DNA of 39,346 nucleotides from Oscillospiraceae bacterium (GCA_029218825.1 JAQXSC010000039.1:1-39346), one strand, 5' to 3'; shown: positions 27,653 to 36,395, counted from the stretch's first letter. The notes: generated from the sequence alone by a model not told the origin. Numbers and translations are program-made.

Positions 27653-29188
27653 TTAAACTAAATAAGTGATAGAAAAGTTTAATTCCTCATCCTGTGTACG
27701 TGCTGTTGTTGATGATGAAATAAATAACATACCTGAACTGACTGCCATTCTGAACATTTCGCCCTTATTTGTTGCTGAGTATATTCTTAATTGACCTACT
27801 TTATTGTTGTAATTAAAAGGCAAACCGTTAAATCCTGCGTAGTTACAACTTCCTGCATTAAACTTTATACTGCAAAACAGGGTTATCACTTCCCCTTGCT
27901 TTACATAGTAATAAGTTGCCGAGGATATTACATTTGAATCAATTATTGATTGTGAAGTAATGTTTAATGTTCCTGAACCGCTGACGCTTTGGTTAGCAAT
28001 AATTTCATCAACTTCCTCTTTGGTGTATAAACCTAAATCCGATAAAGTTTTATTGCCTGTCAATTCCACGTCATTAATTTTAGGTTTATTTTTAAAATCG
28101 CTGTAATCATATGATGAGCCGATAAGTTTTAGCTCACCGCTTGTCAAAATTCTGTAGTTAGCTTTAATTTGTCCCTCACCGCTTGAAATAAACAGCCAAC
28201 CGCTATTGATTTTCTTAATAAAGCCTACATACATACCTACTCCGCCAAAATCAGCGTTACTGCCTCTCAAACCGATAATTCCGGAGTGGAAGTAGTAAAT
28301 TTTACTTTTATCGATACAATCGGCTAAGTCCGTTCCATAGCCACATTCAACTAATAAATCCACATTTCCTAAATTATCAGGAAAAACACCGTTTACTGAA
28401 TTTACCTTTTGGCTGATAACGGAAGTAAATTCGCTCCACATATCCTCTGTCAGGTTATAATATCTGTAAAAGATATTGCCATTATCGGTAATAAGTATCT
28501 GCGTGTTTTCGTCAGTAGCAAAGAGAATGCCCTTTGTACCCTGGGCAACATTGTTGCAGGAAGCATTAAAGCAGACATTGTATATAGTGTCAGGGTCACA
28601 GGCAAATGTAAGTCCACCTGTACCGCCTGCATCATGGTAGATGTTTTCGAAGTTTGCCTTTTTTGCAAGTGAGTTGTAAACTGCACCGCTGGAAATCAAC
28701 TTGTTGCTGTTCTCTGTAGGCTGGGTATCAAACTCAAAGGTCGCTAAATTATCGTATATTTCCTGACCTTTTCTTACAATCTCGTTTAATTTCTCCTCGT
28801 GTTGGAGATATTCCGACACCTTTTTCTCTGCAAAACTGTCGCAAAATTCAATAGAGGACTGGACAAGCATATTTATTGAATTTGTGTGGAACACCTCACC
28901 GCTTGAGTTAGAAGCTTTTATCTGCACCTTAACAATGCCGTCCTTGTAAATCTGGTGAGAAGTTATATCCCAAATCAACTTTGTACCGCTGTCACTTTCC
29001 GCCTTTTCCAATAAAAAGAAGTTGCAAGTGCCGTCGTCAAACTTAAGATACATTCTGTAAATCAGGCTGATGTCCGTTTCGTTCTCTACTAAAATTTCTT
29101 TTCTGACGTTTAAGTTATCTCCTGTGTAGCCGATAAAAATATCATCATCGGTTACCACTAAATTTTTGTTTCTGTCAATTTTAATCAA
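27653..29188 (-). CDS. Phage baseplate/tail-fibre-like protein (BppU-like N-terminus), orphan
   Basis: N-terminal region resembles phage baseplate upper protein (FIGYTGDNLNVRKEILVENETDISLIYRMYLKFDDGT...). C-terminal half has tail-fibre linkers SDFKNKPKINDVELTGNKTLSDLGLYTKEEVDEIIANQ. SD AAAGGAGGTG lies inside the track ORF, favouring the TTG at about 29188 over 29215. Confidence 0.65.
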   Translation of the reverse strand: MIKIDRNKNLVVTDDDIFIGYTGDNLNVRKEILVENETDISLIYRMYLKFDDGTCNFFLLEKAESDSGTKLIWDITSHQIYKDGIVKVQIKASNSSGEVFHTNSINMLVQSSIEFCDSFAEKKVSEYLQHEEKLNEIVRKGQEIYDNLATFEFDTQPTENSNKLISSGAVYNSLAKKANFENIYHDAGGTGGLTFACDPDTIYNVCFNASCNNVAQGTKGILFATDENTQILITDNGNIFYRYYNLTEDMWSEFTSVISQKVNSVNGVFPDNLGNVDLLVECGYGTDLADCIDKSKIYYFHSGIIGLRGSNADFGGVGMYVGFIKKINSGWLFISSGEGQIKANYRILTSGELKLIGSSYDYSDFKNKPKINDVELTGNKTLSDLGLYTKEEVDEIIANQSVSGSGTLNITSQSIIDSNVISSATYYYVKQGEVITLFCSIKFNAGSCNYAGFNGLPFNYNNKVGQLRIYSATNKGEMFRMAVSSGMLFISSSTTARTQDEELNFSITYLV

Positions 29189-29313
29189 ATTTTCACCTCC
29201 TTTACTCTTAGGCAAAAGATAGGTGAAATTGCATAGTTAAAGGCAATTATTTTTAAATTTTCATAAAACTTTATTGTGTTCACATACTAATAAAAAGTAT
29301 TAGGTGTGATAAA

Positions 29314-29448
29314 ATGATTTTAGTGGGAATAATAGCGTTACTTATTTTTGTTGCTGTTTTACTTTACTGTTGCGTCAGAACAGGAGCAAAGGCGGAAAAA
29401 AGGGAGCAAGAACTTTTAAATCAGCGCAAAGAAATCCGCAAACCTTGA
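29314..29448 (+). CDS. Small (44 aa) single-TM protein, not in ORF track
   Basis: ATG with upstream AGGTG; translation MILVGIIALLIFVAVLLYCCVRTGAKAEKREQELLNQRKEIRKP*; hydrophobic helix plus charged cytoplasmic tail. Confidence 0.6.
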   Translation: MILVGIIALLIFVAVLLYCCVRTGAKAEKREQELLNQRKEIRKP

Positions 29449-29488
29449 AAAATTAAAGTTATCAAGTTATAATATGTGTGGTGATTTT

Positions 29489-30247
29489 ATGGAAAATATA
29501 TTTGACGCACACGCACATTACGACGATAAATGGTTTGACGAGGACAGGGACAGTATAATCAGCGCCTTGCCTGAAAGCGGAGTTGTGGGAGTGGTAAGTA
29601 ATGCCACGGATTTAAAAACCGCAGAATTTCTGCAAGGTTACGCAGAAAAATATCCCCACATTTACTTTACCGCAGGGTTTCATCCGGAGTGTTTAGATGA
29701 TGTGCCAACGGATTATTTGGATAAACTTGAAAGGTTTTTAGAGCATCCAAAATGTGTAGCCTTAGGTGAAATCGGTCTTGACTATCATTGGGACACACCG
29801 AGGGATTTGCAGAAAAGGATTTTTGAAGAGCAACTTATCCTCGCAAATAAACTTAACGTGCCGGTAATCATTCACGACAGAGAGGCTCATCAGGACACTA
29901 TGGACTACCTAAAGAAGTATAAGCCAAAGGGTTTAGTGCATTGTTTCAGCGGAAGTGTAGAGATGCTGAAGGAAGTGCTGAAACTTGGTATGAGCATCAG
30001 TTTAGGGGGAGTAGTCACCTTTAAAAACGCACGTCACAGCGTAGAGTGTGCCGAATATGTGCCAATGGACAGACTTATGCTTGAAACCGACGCCCCATAT
30101 TTAAGCCCTGTACCCTTTAGAGGGCAACGTAACGACAGCAGAAACATTGTCTATGTAGCGGAAAAAATTGGGGAAATTAAGGGTATGACCCCTCAACAGG
30201 TGCTTGACATCACAACAGAAAACGCAAGAAAATTTTACGGAATATAA
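29489..30247 (+). CDS. TatD-family metal-dependent hydrolase/DNase
   Basis: IFDAHAHYDDKWFD, GFHPE, ALGEIGLDYHWD, VIIHDREAHQD, LVHCFSGS, LMLETDAPYLSPVPFRGQRNDS. ATG 29489 has a better SD than the track start. Confidence 0.92.
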   Translation: MENIFDAHAHYDDKWFDEDRDSIISALPESGVVGVVSNATDLKTAEFLQGYAEKYPHIYFTAGFHPECLDDVPTDYLDKLERFLEHPKCVALGEIGLDYHWDTPRDLQKRIFEEQLILANKLNVPVIIHDREAHQDTMDYLKKYKPKGLVHCFSGSVEMLKEVLKLGMSISLGGVVTFKNARHSVECAEYVPMDRLMLETDAPYLSPVPFRGQRNDSRNIVYVAEKIGEIKGMTPQQVLDITTENARKFYGI

Positions 30248-30250
30248 CAG

Positions 30251-30278
30251 AAACTCCACAGCCAACGCTGTGGAGTTT
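30251..30278. terminator. Terminator-like hairpin after the TatD gene
   Basis: Perfect 12-bp stem AAACTCCACAGC / GCTGTGGAGTTT with CAAC loop; weak U-tract (ACTTTAT). Confidence 0.6.
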
Positions 30279-30290
30279 ACTTTATAATAC

Positions 30291-30410
30291 GGTCGGGGCA
30301 ACGTGACGTTGCATCCATTCCGAGCAGACAGCTTTATTTTATCAAAAAACATTTCTGCCCGACCATAATAACAAACCTCCGCCATAGGCGGACTATAGAT
30401 TCGGTCGGGA
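30291..30410. repeat. Structured palindromic repeat element (REP/MITE-like candidate)
   Basis: GGTCGGGGCA (30291) pairs with TGCCCGACC (30356); nested hairpin GCAACG-TGA-CGTTGC (30298-30312); adjacent hairpin TCCGCC-ATA-GGCGGA (30378-30392); third copy GGTCGGGA (30403). Confidence 0.55.
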
Positions 30411-30449
30411 ATAGAAGTTTATTTACAGATGAATTATTCTACTCGTCAT

Positions 30450-30490
30450 TCATTTTCCATTTTCAATTTTCAATTATCAATTATCCATTA
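30450..30490. repeat. AT-rich tandem repeat related to 1484-1520
   Basis: cattttccattttcaattttcaattatcaattatccattaat; sits at the 3' end of the mini-dockerin gene (encodes its terminal MDN-stop). Confidence 0.65.
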
Positions 30491-30749
30491 ATATATCCCC
30501 TATATCCTCGGTTTCCTTTGGAATAGTGTCAGGATTTTCTGCAAGTTCCTTTTGGATAGCGGTTACGTCATGAATGTTTATTACGCCGTCTTTGTTGTAG
30601 TCGGCGGTATTTTCGTTGAAGTTCTCTACAGAAAAACCTGCAAGATACTTCTGAATAGCGGTAGCGTCATTAATAGTCAACCCACTGACTGCAAACAGGG
30701 AAAAGCAAGTAATAATTGCAATTAATAAAGTTATTAAAAGTTTTTTCAT
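30477..30749 (-). CDS. Small secreted dockerin-only protein (90 aa)
   Basis: Signal peptide MKKLLITLLIAIITCFSLFAVSG then LTINDATAIQKYLAG...ADYNKDGVINIHDVTAIQKELAE (type I dockerin helix and Ca-loop motifs). ATG overlaps the upstream stop (TAATG). Confidence 0.8.
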   Translation of the reverse strand: MKKLLITLLIAIITCFSLFAVSGLTINDATAIQKYLAGFSVENFNENTADYNKDGVINIHDVTAIQKELAENPDTIPKETEDIGDILMDN

Positions 30750-32206
30750 TACTTAAACATCCCTTTCATTTTATCCACCTGCATAGGTGTGTTTGCAGAC
30801 ATAACACCGTTCATAAATATAACAGTATCAATCTTATTTTTCTCACAATACGCCTTTAGATTGCTGTTAAAATACCTGAAGTCAACAACGTGTACTTCCT
30901 CGTAGTTGTAGGTGAGGTAAGGAGCAAATGCGTTGCCGAAACTTTCCTTTACAAGAGCAACTTTGCCCTTTGCCTTTGGACTTTCAGATTTTAAAACCTC
31001 AAGAGGCTGATCGCCCCACAAAAATACTCCGTAGGTATTTGCACCGCCTATCTCGTTCATATAGTAAACAGTTGAGGGAGTGCCCGGTTTATCAGCGCCG
31101 TTGTAATAAATTGTGTTTGAGGTGTTATATGGAAAAGTCCAGAAATAAACGGTATCCGCAGGTAAATCGGCGGAAACGTTGTTTGCAAGTGTTCCGTAAA
31201 ATCCCTCGATTTTGTTCTTTTCGCAGTCTTTCAGGCTAAGGGCAGGAATACCCAATTTATCGGCAAACGCCTGATATGCATAATAGGAGCCTAAACCTGA
31301 CCAGTGGTGGTCGGTATTGTAATAAATATATTCGTTACAATGATTTGCAAGATAGTTGTAGCAGTTTACAGGAATTACATTATCCTTCATATTCTTATAG
31401 GCTGTGCCGATATTTCTTGACTGTGACAGGGAATTTACAGTGCCGTTCTCAATCAACCTGCTTGGCAGTCCCATTTCTACGTGAGTAGGAATCATCATAT
31501 CATAGACTGTGAATTTATCTCCTAACTTGTCTGCGCAGTAATTAATCCCCTTTGCGTAATTTTTGGCAAGGGTATCGTTACCGTAGAAAAGTTCAAAAGC
31601 CTTGTCGTTCCATATAAAACTGCTGTTGTCAAAGTGACCCTTTGCCTTGTTGTCCTTTGGCTGAGGGGTGACAAAGTAAGTGTTGTCAAGCAAATTTTCC
31701 GTGGGCTTTTCGGTAGGTGCTTCTGTAGTGGCGGTAGTAGTTGTTTCCACTTGTGCAGTATCTGTTTTTGGAAACAAACCTTCAAAATATCCCTGCTGAT
31801 AGCAGAAAAATACTCCACCGCTTAACGCCAAAACAACCGCCGCTATAATAAGGGTAATCAACAACCCTTTACGGCTTTTCTTTCTATCTGTGCCGTCGTT
31901 GAAAACGTCATAGTCCTCTGCTTTGCTCAAATCAATTCTCTGTTTAGGTCTGTCCATATTCTCGGAAACCTTTGGAATGGAAAAGGTCTGATAAATATCG
32001 TGTTGACGATGATTTTCCCGACTGTTGAAAATTTCGTCATAAACAGTAGTATTCGGTGTAGGACGCTTTTGTGTTTCCCTCTTTTCCTTTGAATTTACAG
32101 GCGGAGTAGGAGGATTTTCCTTTCCGTGATTTTTTATTTCATTTTCAAGTTGACGGTAATAATCCTCGTCAAAAAGCCTTGAAAAGTTGTCATCCTGATT
32201 GCTCAT
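30749..32206 (-). CDS. DHHW-family membrane-anchored protein (AlgX/SGNH-like, probable surface glycan modification)
   Basis: Disordered cytoplasmic N-terminus, single TM (GLLITLIIAAVVLALSGGVFFCY), YYNTDHHWSGLGSYYAYQAFADKLGI, VALVKESFGNAFAPYLTYNYEEVHVVDFRYF. Confidence 0.85.
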   Translation of the reverse strand: MSNQDDNFSRLFDEDYYRQLENEIKNHGKENPPTPPVNSKEKRETQKRPTPNTTVYDEIFNSRENHRQHDIYQTFSIPKVSENMDRPKQRIDLSKAEDYDVFNDGTDRKKSRKGLLITLIIAAVVLALSGGVFFCYQQGYFEGLFPKTDTAQVETTTTATTEAPTEKPTENLLDNTYFVTPQPKDNKAKGHFDNSSFIWNDKAFELFYGNDTLAKNYAKGINYCADKLGDKFTVYDMMIPTHVEMGLPSRLIENGTVNSLSQSRNIGTAYKNMKDNVIPVNCYNYLANHCNEYIYYNTDHHWSGLGSYYAYQAFADKLGIPALSLKDCEKNKIEGFYGTLANNVSADLPADTVYFWTFPYNTSNTIYYNGADKPGTPSTVYYMNEIGGANTYGVFLWGDQPLEVLKSESPKAKGKVALVKESFGNAFAPYLTYNYEEVHVVDFRYFNSNLKAYCEKNKIDTVIFMNGVMSANTPMQVDKMKGMFK

Positions 32207-32241
32207 TTTTTTGCCTTCTTTATGTATATATTGTAACCTCT

Positions 32242-32270
32242 ATTTTAGTACCTATTGTTGCAAAAGTCAA
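32242..32270 (-). promoter_or_regulatory. Promoter of the DHHW/mini-dockerin operon
   Basis: On - strand TTGACT - 17 nt - TAAAAT, upstream of SD GAAGG and the ATG at 32206. Confidence 0.75.
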
Positions 32271-32299
32271 CAAAGACGTGTGCAGTTGCACACGTCTTT
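32265..32299 (-). terminator. Intrinsic terminator of the araC-like gene
   Basis: 13-bp perfect stem AAAGACGTGTGCA / TGCACACGTCTTT; stop codon of the regulator at 32301; GTTGACTTTTG tail on -. Confidence 0.75.
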
Positions 32300-32300
32300 A

Positions 32301-33143
32301 TTAATTATTTTCATAATGTTTTTTATACTGGGCAGGAGTTAAGCCGTAAACCTTTTTACACATAGTAATAAAGGATTTTACATTTGGAAACCCGTTTTCA
32401 AGCGCCGCCTCGGTAACGGAACTGTTCCGTGCAAGCATATCCTTAACTGCGTAATCAAGCCTTATGCCGTTAAGGTAATGAGTAAAACTTGTGCCTGTGA
32501 TATTCTTAAAATACTTTGAGAAATAAGCAGGTGATAACCCCACAAGGTCTGCCATATCGTTCAGGGTAATTTCATTCTTATAATTTTCCCCTATGTATTC
32601 AAGAACACGCTTTGCATAAGTAAAATTGCTTGGAGTTTTTGCAATATAGGTATTTTTCTTATTTACCGCACATTCGCTTAAAAGCACGTGGTAAATCTTT
32701 AGAATTTCACAGTACTTCAGCAAATCAACGTATCGGTAATTGCTGTTTTCACAATAATCCACAAGTTTTCCCATGGATTCCTTTATCTTTTTACAGGCGT
32801 TAGAATTTGACTCCACATTAAAGGATATGCCGTCAGCCTTGTCGCTGAATTCACGAAGATACTCATAGGACAACTGCACTACTATATATTTGTTGTGCAT
32901 ATTGTCATCATCAATATTTGTAGTATGTATATCCTCGGAATTACAAAAAATCAATCCGTCATCGTCAAGGCTCAACTTTCTGCCGTTGACGGTAACGTCT
33001 AAATGACCTGATATCATATAAATGAGTTCAAGTTCTTTGTGCCAATGGAGTTCGGTACGGCAACGCCATCCCGGTTTATCCTGCATCAAAATCTTTGCAG
33101 GAATGTTTTTCTCGTAATTTACTTTTTCATATGAATATTTCAT
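32301..33143 (-). CDS. AraC-family transcriptional regulator with cupin sensor domain
   Basis: N-terminal HWHKELELIYMISGHLDVTVNGRKLSL; C-terminal HTH ITLNDMADLVGLSPAYFSKYFKNITGTSFTHYLNGIRLDYAV...GFPNVKSFITMCKKVYGLTPAQYKK. Confidence 0.95.
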   Translation of the reverse strand: MKYSYEKVNYEKNIPAKILMQDKPGWRCRTELHWHKELELIYMISGHLDVTVNGRKLSLDDDGLIFCNSEDIHTTNIDDDNMHNKYIVVQLSYEYLREFSDKADGISFNVESNSNACKKIKESMGKLVDYCENSNYRYVDLLKYCEILKIYHVLLSECAVNKKNTYIAKTPSNFTYAKRVLEYIGENYKNEITLNDMADLVGLSPAYFSKYFKNITGTSFTHYLNGIRLDYAVKDMLARNSSVTEAALENGFPNVKSFITMCKKVYGLTPAQYKKHYENN

Positions 33144-33192
33144 TTTAATACCAATAAACTTCTAAATCTTTTGTGTTAAAAATAACATTCAT

Positions 33193-33221
33193 ATTGTACC
33201 ATAATATTTATTTTTTTGCAA
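33193..33221 (-). promoter_or_regulatory. Promoter of the araC-like gene
   Basis: On - strand TTGCAA - 17 nt - TACAAT, about 50 nt upstream of the ATG at 33143. Confidence 0.65.
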
Positions 33222-33255
33222 TAATTTATGAAATATTGTCATAAATTGTCCTAAA

Positions 33256-36252
33256 CTATTGCAGAGTACCGGCGGTTGCAGAAGTGCATACCATATATTT
33301 ACCATCATAAAAAGACAGCGGAACGCTTTGTTCATCAACAACCTGACTAATCCAAGTTTGCTGAGTAGAGTCATAGGTTTGGAACTGCACCTTTATAACG
33401 TCTGTATATGTGGGGTTTTCTATAACTGTTTTATACACATAACGACCCTCTGAATAAAGTGTGTCGGTTTTTGTAAACCAATATGGGTGATAAGTGTTAG
33501 CACTGTCCTTAACATTCAGTTTAAAGGTATTTGACGACGCCTGTGAATCTGCGTCAGGCACCATATATACAGTATAACTTACCTGTGTAGTCGGAGTGCT
33601 TTCTGTAGTAGGCTGTGTAGCCTCTGTCGGTTCAACAGAGGCTGAGCCACAAGTGATTTTTAGAGTATTCTCTGTAGGATTATACACAAATTTCAAAGAT
33701 ACGCTTGTTGACAAGCCCTTTATTGTAATACTCTTGCCTTTTGTTTTAGAGTTCAAAAGAGTATAGTCATATACTGCGTCAGGAGAATATGTAAAGTTTG
33801 TACTTGCAGGAACACAGTTATAAGTCTTGTCGGAATTGTTATATATATTAATGCTCATATTACTGCTGTCCTTTGGAACAAAGTCAAGTGCATATGTTCC
33901 GTCTGACTGCGGTACAAGGAATGTATCTATTGTTGTCCAAGCGTGAGAAGTTGAGTTGAAATAGCAAAGTGCGTAACGGTTACTGTCATCAATAATTTGA
34001 GTAGTTGTAGGAGGAATTGTAGGTTCTTCTCCACCCTCAAAAGTGAAGTTGCCCACTGTCAATTTTCCTTTTGATGTGTTGCCGTCAAGGTAGAAACAGT
34101 TACCTTCATAGTCGCTTAATCCGATGTCAACAGTCTGGTCTGTGCCGTTGGTAAAGATTAGATTCTTATACTGTCCTGCTGATTCAAACTTAATGCCGTA
34201 AACATCATGTGTTCCGTTTGTTCCAACCTTTTGCATAGGTACTCCCGGCCATTCAGCGATTTTATCTAAACCGGTCCAAGCGTAGCATTTTACTGTTGTC
34301 CAATCATTAGTATTTTCAAAATAGTAGGTATCTCCGATAGGATAAACAACCGGAACACCGATATATTCAACGATTGCGGAAAGTTCAGAAATGGCTGTTT
34401 CAAATTCTGCGATAACACTTTCATCGGCAGCGGTTTCACCTTTGTACTGATAGTACAACTTCTTTAACGCCTGATATTGGTCATAAGATGCGAAAGGATA
34501 TTTTAAATCAAGGTGCTGTTTTGCCAGTGCAAGTTCTTCGGTTAGCGTTGACGCACCAACTGAATATATGCTCTTTTTAGCAGAGGAAGTAAATGTATCG
34601 CTTTCAGGAGCAGGATATGGGAAAGTAGTAATTATATTTGCGATATACATTTGGATTGTTGTAGCATCCCTCACGTCAACCTTATTGTCAAAGGTAACGT
34701 CTGCAACTGCAAGTGCCTCTGTGCTTAACAGATTAGTCTCTGCAATATGCCTCTGTACAGCAGTTGCATCGGAAATATCAACCACACCGTTGCCGTTCGT
34801 ATCTCCCATTAATGTATAAACAGGTGTTGTTTCCGTAGTCGGCTGTGTATCAGCGCTTGTAGGAGGAGCAGTTGTAACGCTTTCTGACGGATTTGTCGGA
34901 TTTGTGCTTTCCGGAGTTGACTGTCTTGAACCCTCCATAACGTATGAATATGCAGGGTAAATAAGTTCGTCGGTTAGGTTAGCACCATAGTAAACTACCT
35001 GATTTTCATAGGTTTCCACGTAATAACCCTGTGAGTTATATCCCAGACCGTTTCTGTAATCAAGTCCGTTATCAGAGGAATTTGCCTTGGTTGTGCCTGC
35101 AACAGAAGGATTGTGAATCATATTTGCTGCTGTACCGTTTTCGTCAGAGTAGTTATAGCCCATCGAAAAGTCCTCGTGGGTATGACCTGACATCCAAATA
35201 ACATCAGGATATTTAATCAGCAAGTTTTTGAATTGAACCGTTGAAACGTAGGATTCGCTTAAATGAGCCTTGTAGTAAGGGCTGATCATTCTGTCTCCGG
35301 CACCAAAGCCTTTGATTGGTGAGTGTTCAACAATATAGATATTTTTACCCTTGCCGTAGTTTTCGCTTAACAGATTTGAAAGCCAGGTAATTTGCTCTTG
35401 TGAAAATTCGTCTGCACCGGCGGGATTTCCGTCTTTTTCCAAAGCCATAAATATAAAGATATCCCCTGTTTTCTTTTCTGTTACGTAATAGTAAGGCTTG
35501 TTAGCGTCATAATTTGCAATAGTATTATCAGTACCTGTTGCCTTTACAAAGGTAGTGTTGCCCTTTGTAGGACTGTCCTTTAAATCGTGGTTGCCGTTTG
35601 ACTCCCAAACAGGATTTACGTAGTCAGACTCTGCAAGGATTCTTTCATATCTGTCCCACTCTGCCGTTCTGCCGAAAGTTACAGTGTCACCTGAAGTTAC
35701 TATAAAATCCGTACCCTTATCAACGCCGAATTTTAAAGCCTGTGCCAAATTTTTCGGAGCATTTACAAAATAGTTGTCGTCTGCAATATGAATATCCGAG
35801 TAGGAATTAAACTTGTAAAGAAGTTCGCCGCCGTTAAATTGCTTTTCTACAGGAATGTTGTAAACTGCAACTGCGTTTGCTACGGATTTGTCGTCGGTTG
35901 TTGTTGCAATAACTTTTGTTGCACCCTGCGGAATAACCGTGTGGTAGCCAAACTTAAACTCTTTGCTGCTGTCTGCAGATACAGTTAGAGAAGTGATGGC
36001 ATAGTAACCCTCAAGAGCCTTTGTATCGTCAGCCCAGTAAAGGTTGTATTTGCCCTCCGTGTCGGTGGAGAGTGTAATTGTACCCTCGGCATAGCCGGAA
36101 GTATCTTTGTCATTTCCTGTGAAAACGTAATCGATAGTAGTACCTGTTTCCGCATTTACAGTAACGGCAAAAACAGAAACTACCGAAAACATCAGCACTA
36201 AAGACATAATAATTGCCAATGATTTTTTAGATAATCTAATAGCCTTTGACAT
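33256..36252 (-). CDS. Large secreted calcineurin-like metallophosphoesterase with internal type I dockerin and C-terminal starch-binding-like modules
   Basis: Signal peptide; SDIHIADDNY, TSGDTVTFG, WESNGNHDLKDS, WMSGHTHEDFSMG (metallophosphoesterase motifs); dockerin MGDTNGNGVVDISDATAVQRHIA / ADVTFDNKVDVRDATTIQMYIA; TYYFENTNDWTTVKCYAWTG..WPGVPMQKVG..YKNLIFTNG (CBM26-like); Thr/Pro linkers. Confidence 0.88.
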   Translation of the reverse strand: MSKAIRLSKKSLAIIMSLVLMFSVVSVFAVTVNAETGTTIDYVFTGNDKDTSGYAEGTITLSTDTEGKYNLYWADDTKALEGYYAITSLTVSADSSKEFKFGYHTVIPQGATKVIATTTDDKSVANAVAVYNIPVEKQFNGGELLYKFNSYSDIHIADDNYFVNAPKNLAQALKFGVDKGTDFIVTSGDTVTFGRTAEWDRYERILAESDYVNPVWESNGNHDLKDSPTKGNTTFVKATGTDNTIANYDANKPYYYVTEKKTGDIFIFMALEKDGNPAGADEFSQEQITWLSNLLSENYGKGKNIYIVEHSPIKGFGAGDRMISPYYKAHLSESYVSTVQFKNLLIKYPDVIWMSGHTHEDFSMGYNYSDENGTAANMIHNPSVAGTTKANSSDNGLDYRNGLGYNSQGYYVETYENQVVYYGANLTDELIYPAYSYVMEGSRQSTPESTNPTNPSESVTTAPPTSADTQPTTETTPVYTLMGDTNGNGVVDISDATAVQRHIAETNLLSTEALAVADVTFDNKVDVRDATTIQMYIANIITTFPYPAPESDTFTSSAKKSIYSVGASTLTEELALAKQHLDLKYPFASYDQYQALKKLYYQYKGETAADESVIAEFETAISELSAIVEYIGVPVVYPIGDTYYFENTNDWTTVKCYAWTGLDKIAEWPGVPMQKVGTNGTHDVYGIKFESAGQYKNLIFTNGTDQTVDIGLSDYEGNCFYLDGNTSKGKLTVGNFTFEGGEEPTIPPTTTQIIDDSNRYALCYFNSTSHAWTTIDTFLVPQSDGTYALDFVPKDSSNMSINIYNNSDKTYNCVPASTNFTYSPDAVYDYTLLNSKTKGKSITIKGLSTSVSLKFVYNPTENTLKITCGSASVEPTEATQPTTESTPTTQVSYTVYMVPDADSQASSNTFKLNVKDSANTYHPYWFTKTDTLYSEGRYVYKTVIENPTYTDVIKVQFQTYDSTQQTWISQVVDEQSVPLSFYDGKYMVCTSATAGTLQ

Positions 36253-36318
36253 ATACAGTCACCTCATTTTTTATTCTAATTAAATTATATACCCATTTTT
36301 ATCATTGGTATAGCAAAA

Positions 36319-36380
36319 AAGTGCTTTAAATATAGTTAATATTTGCTGTTGATAGTAAATATTAACAATTTAAAGCACTT
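36319..36380 (-). terminator. Long interrupted hairpin, probable terminator/3' structure of the CHAP-domain gene
   Basis: AAGTGCTTTAAA...GTTAATATTT - loop - AAATATTAAC...TTTAAAGCACTT (12-bp and 10-bp perfect arms); followed on - by TTTTTTGC. Confidence 0.75.
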
Positions 36381-36395
36381 GTATTTGTATATTAT

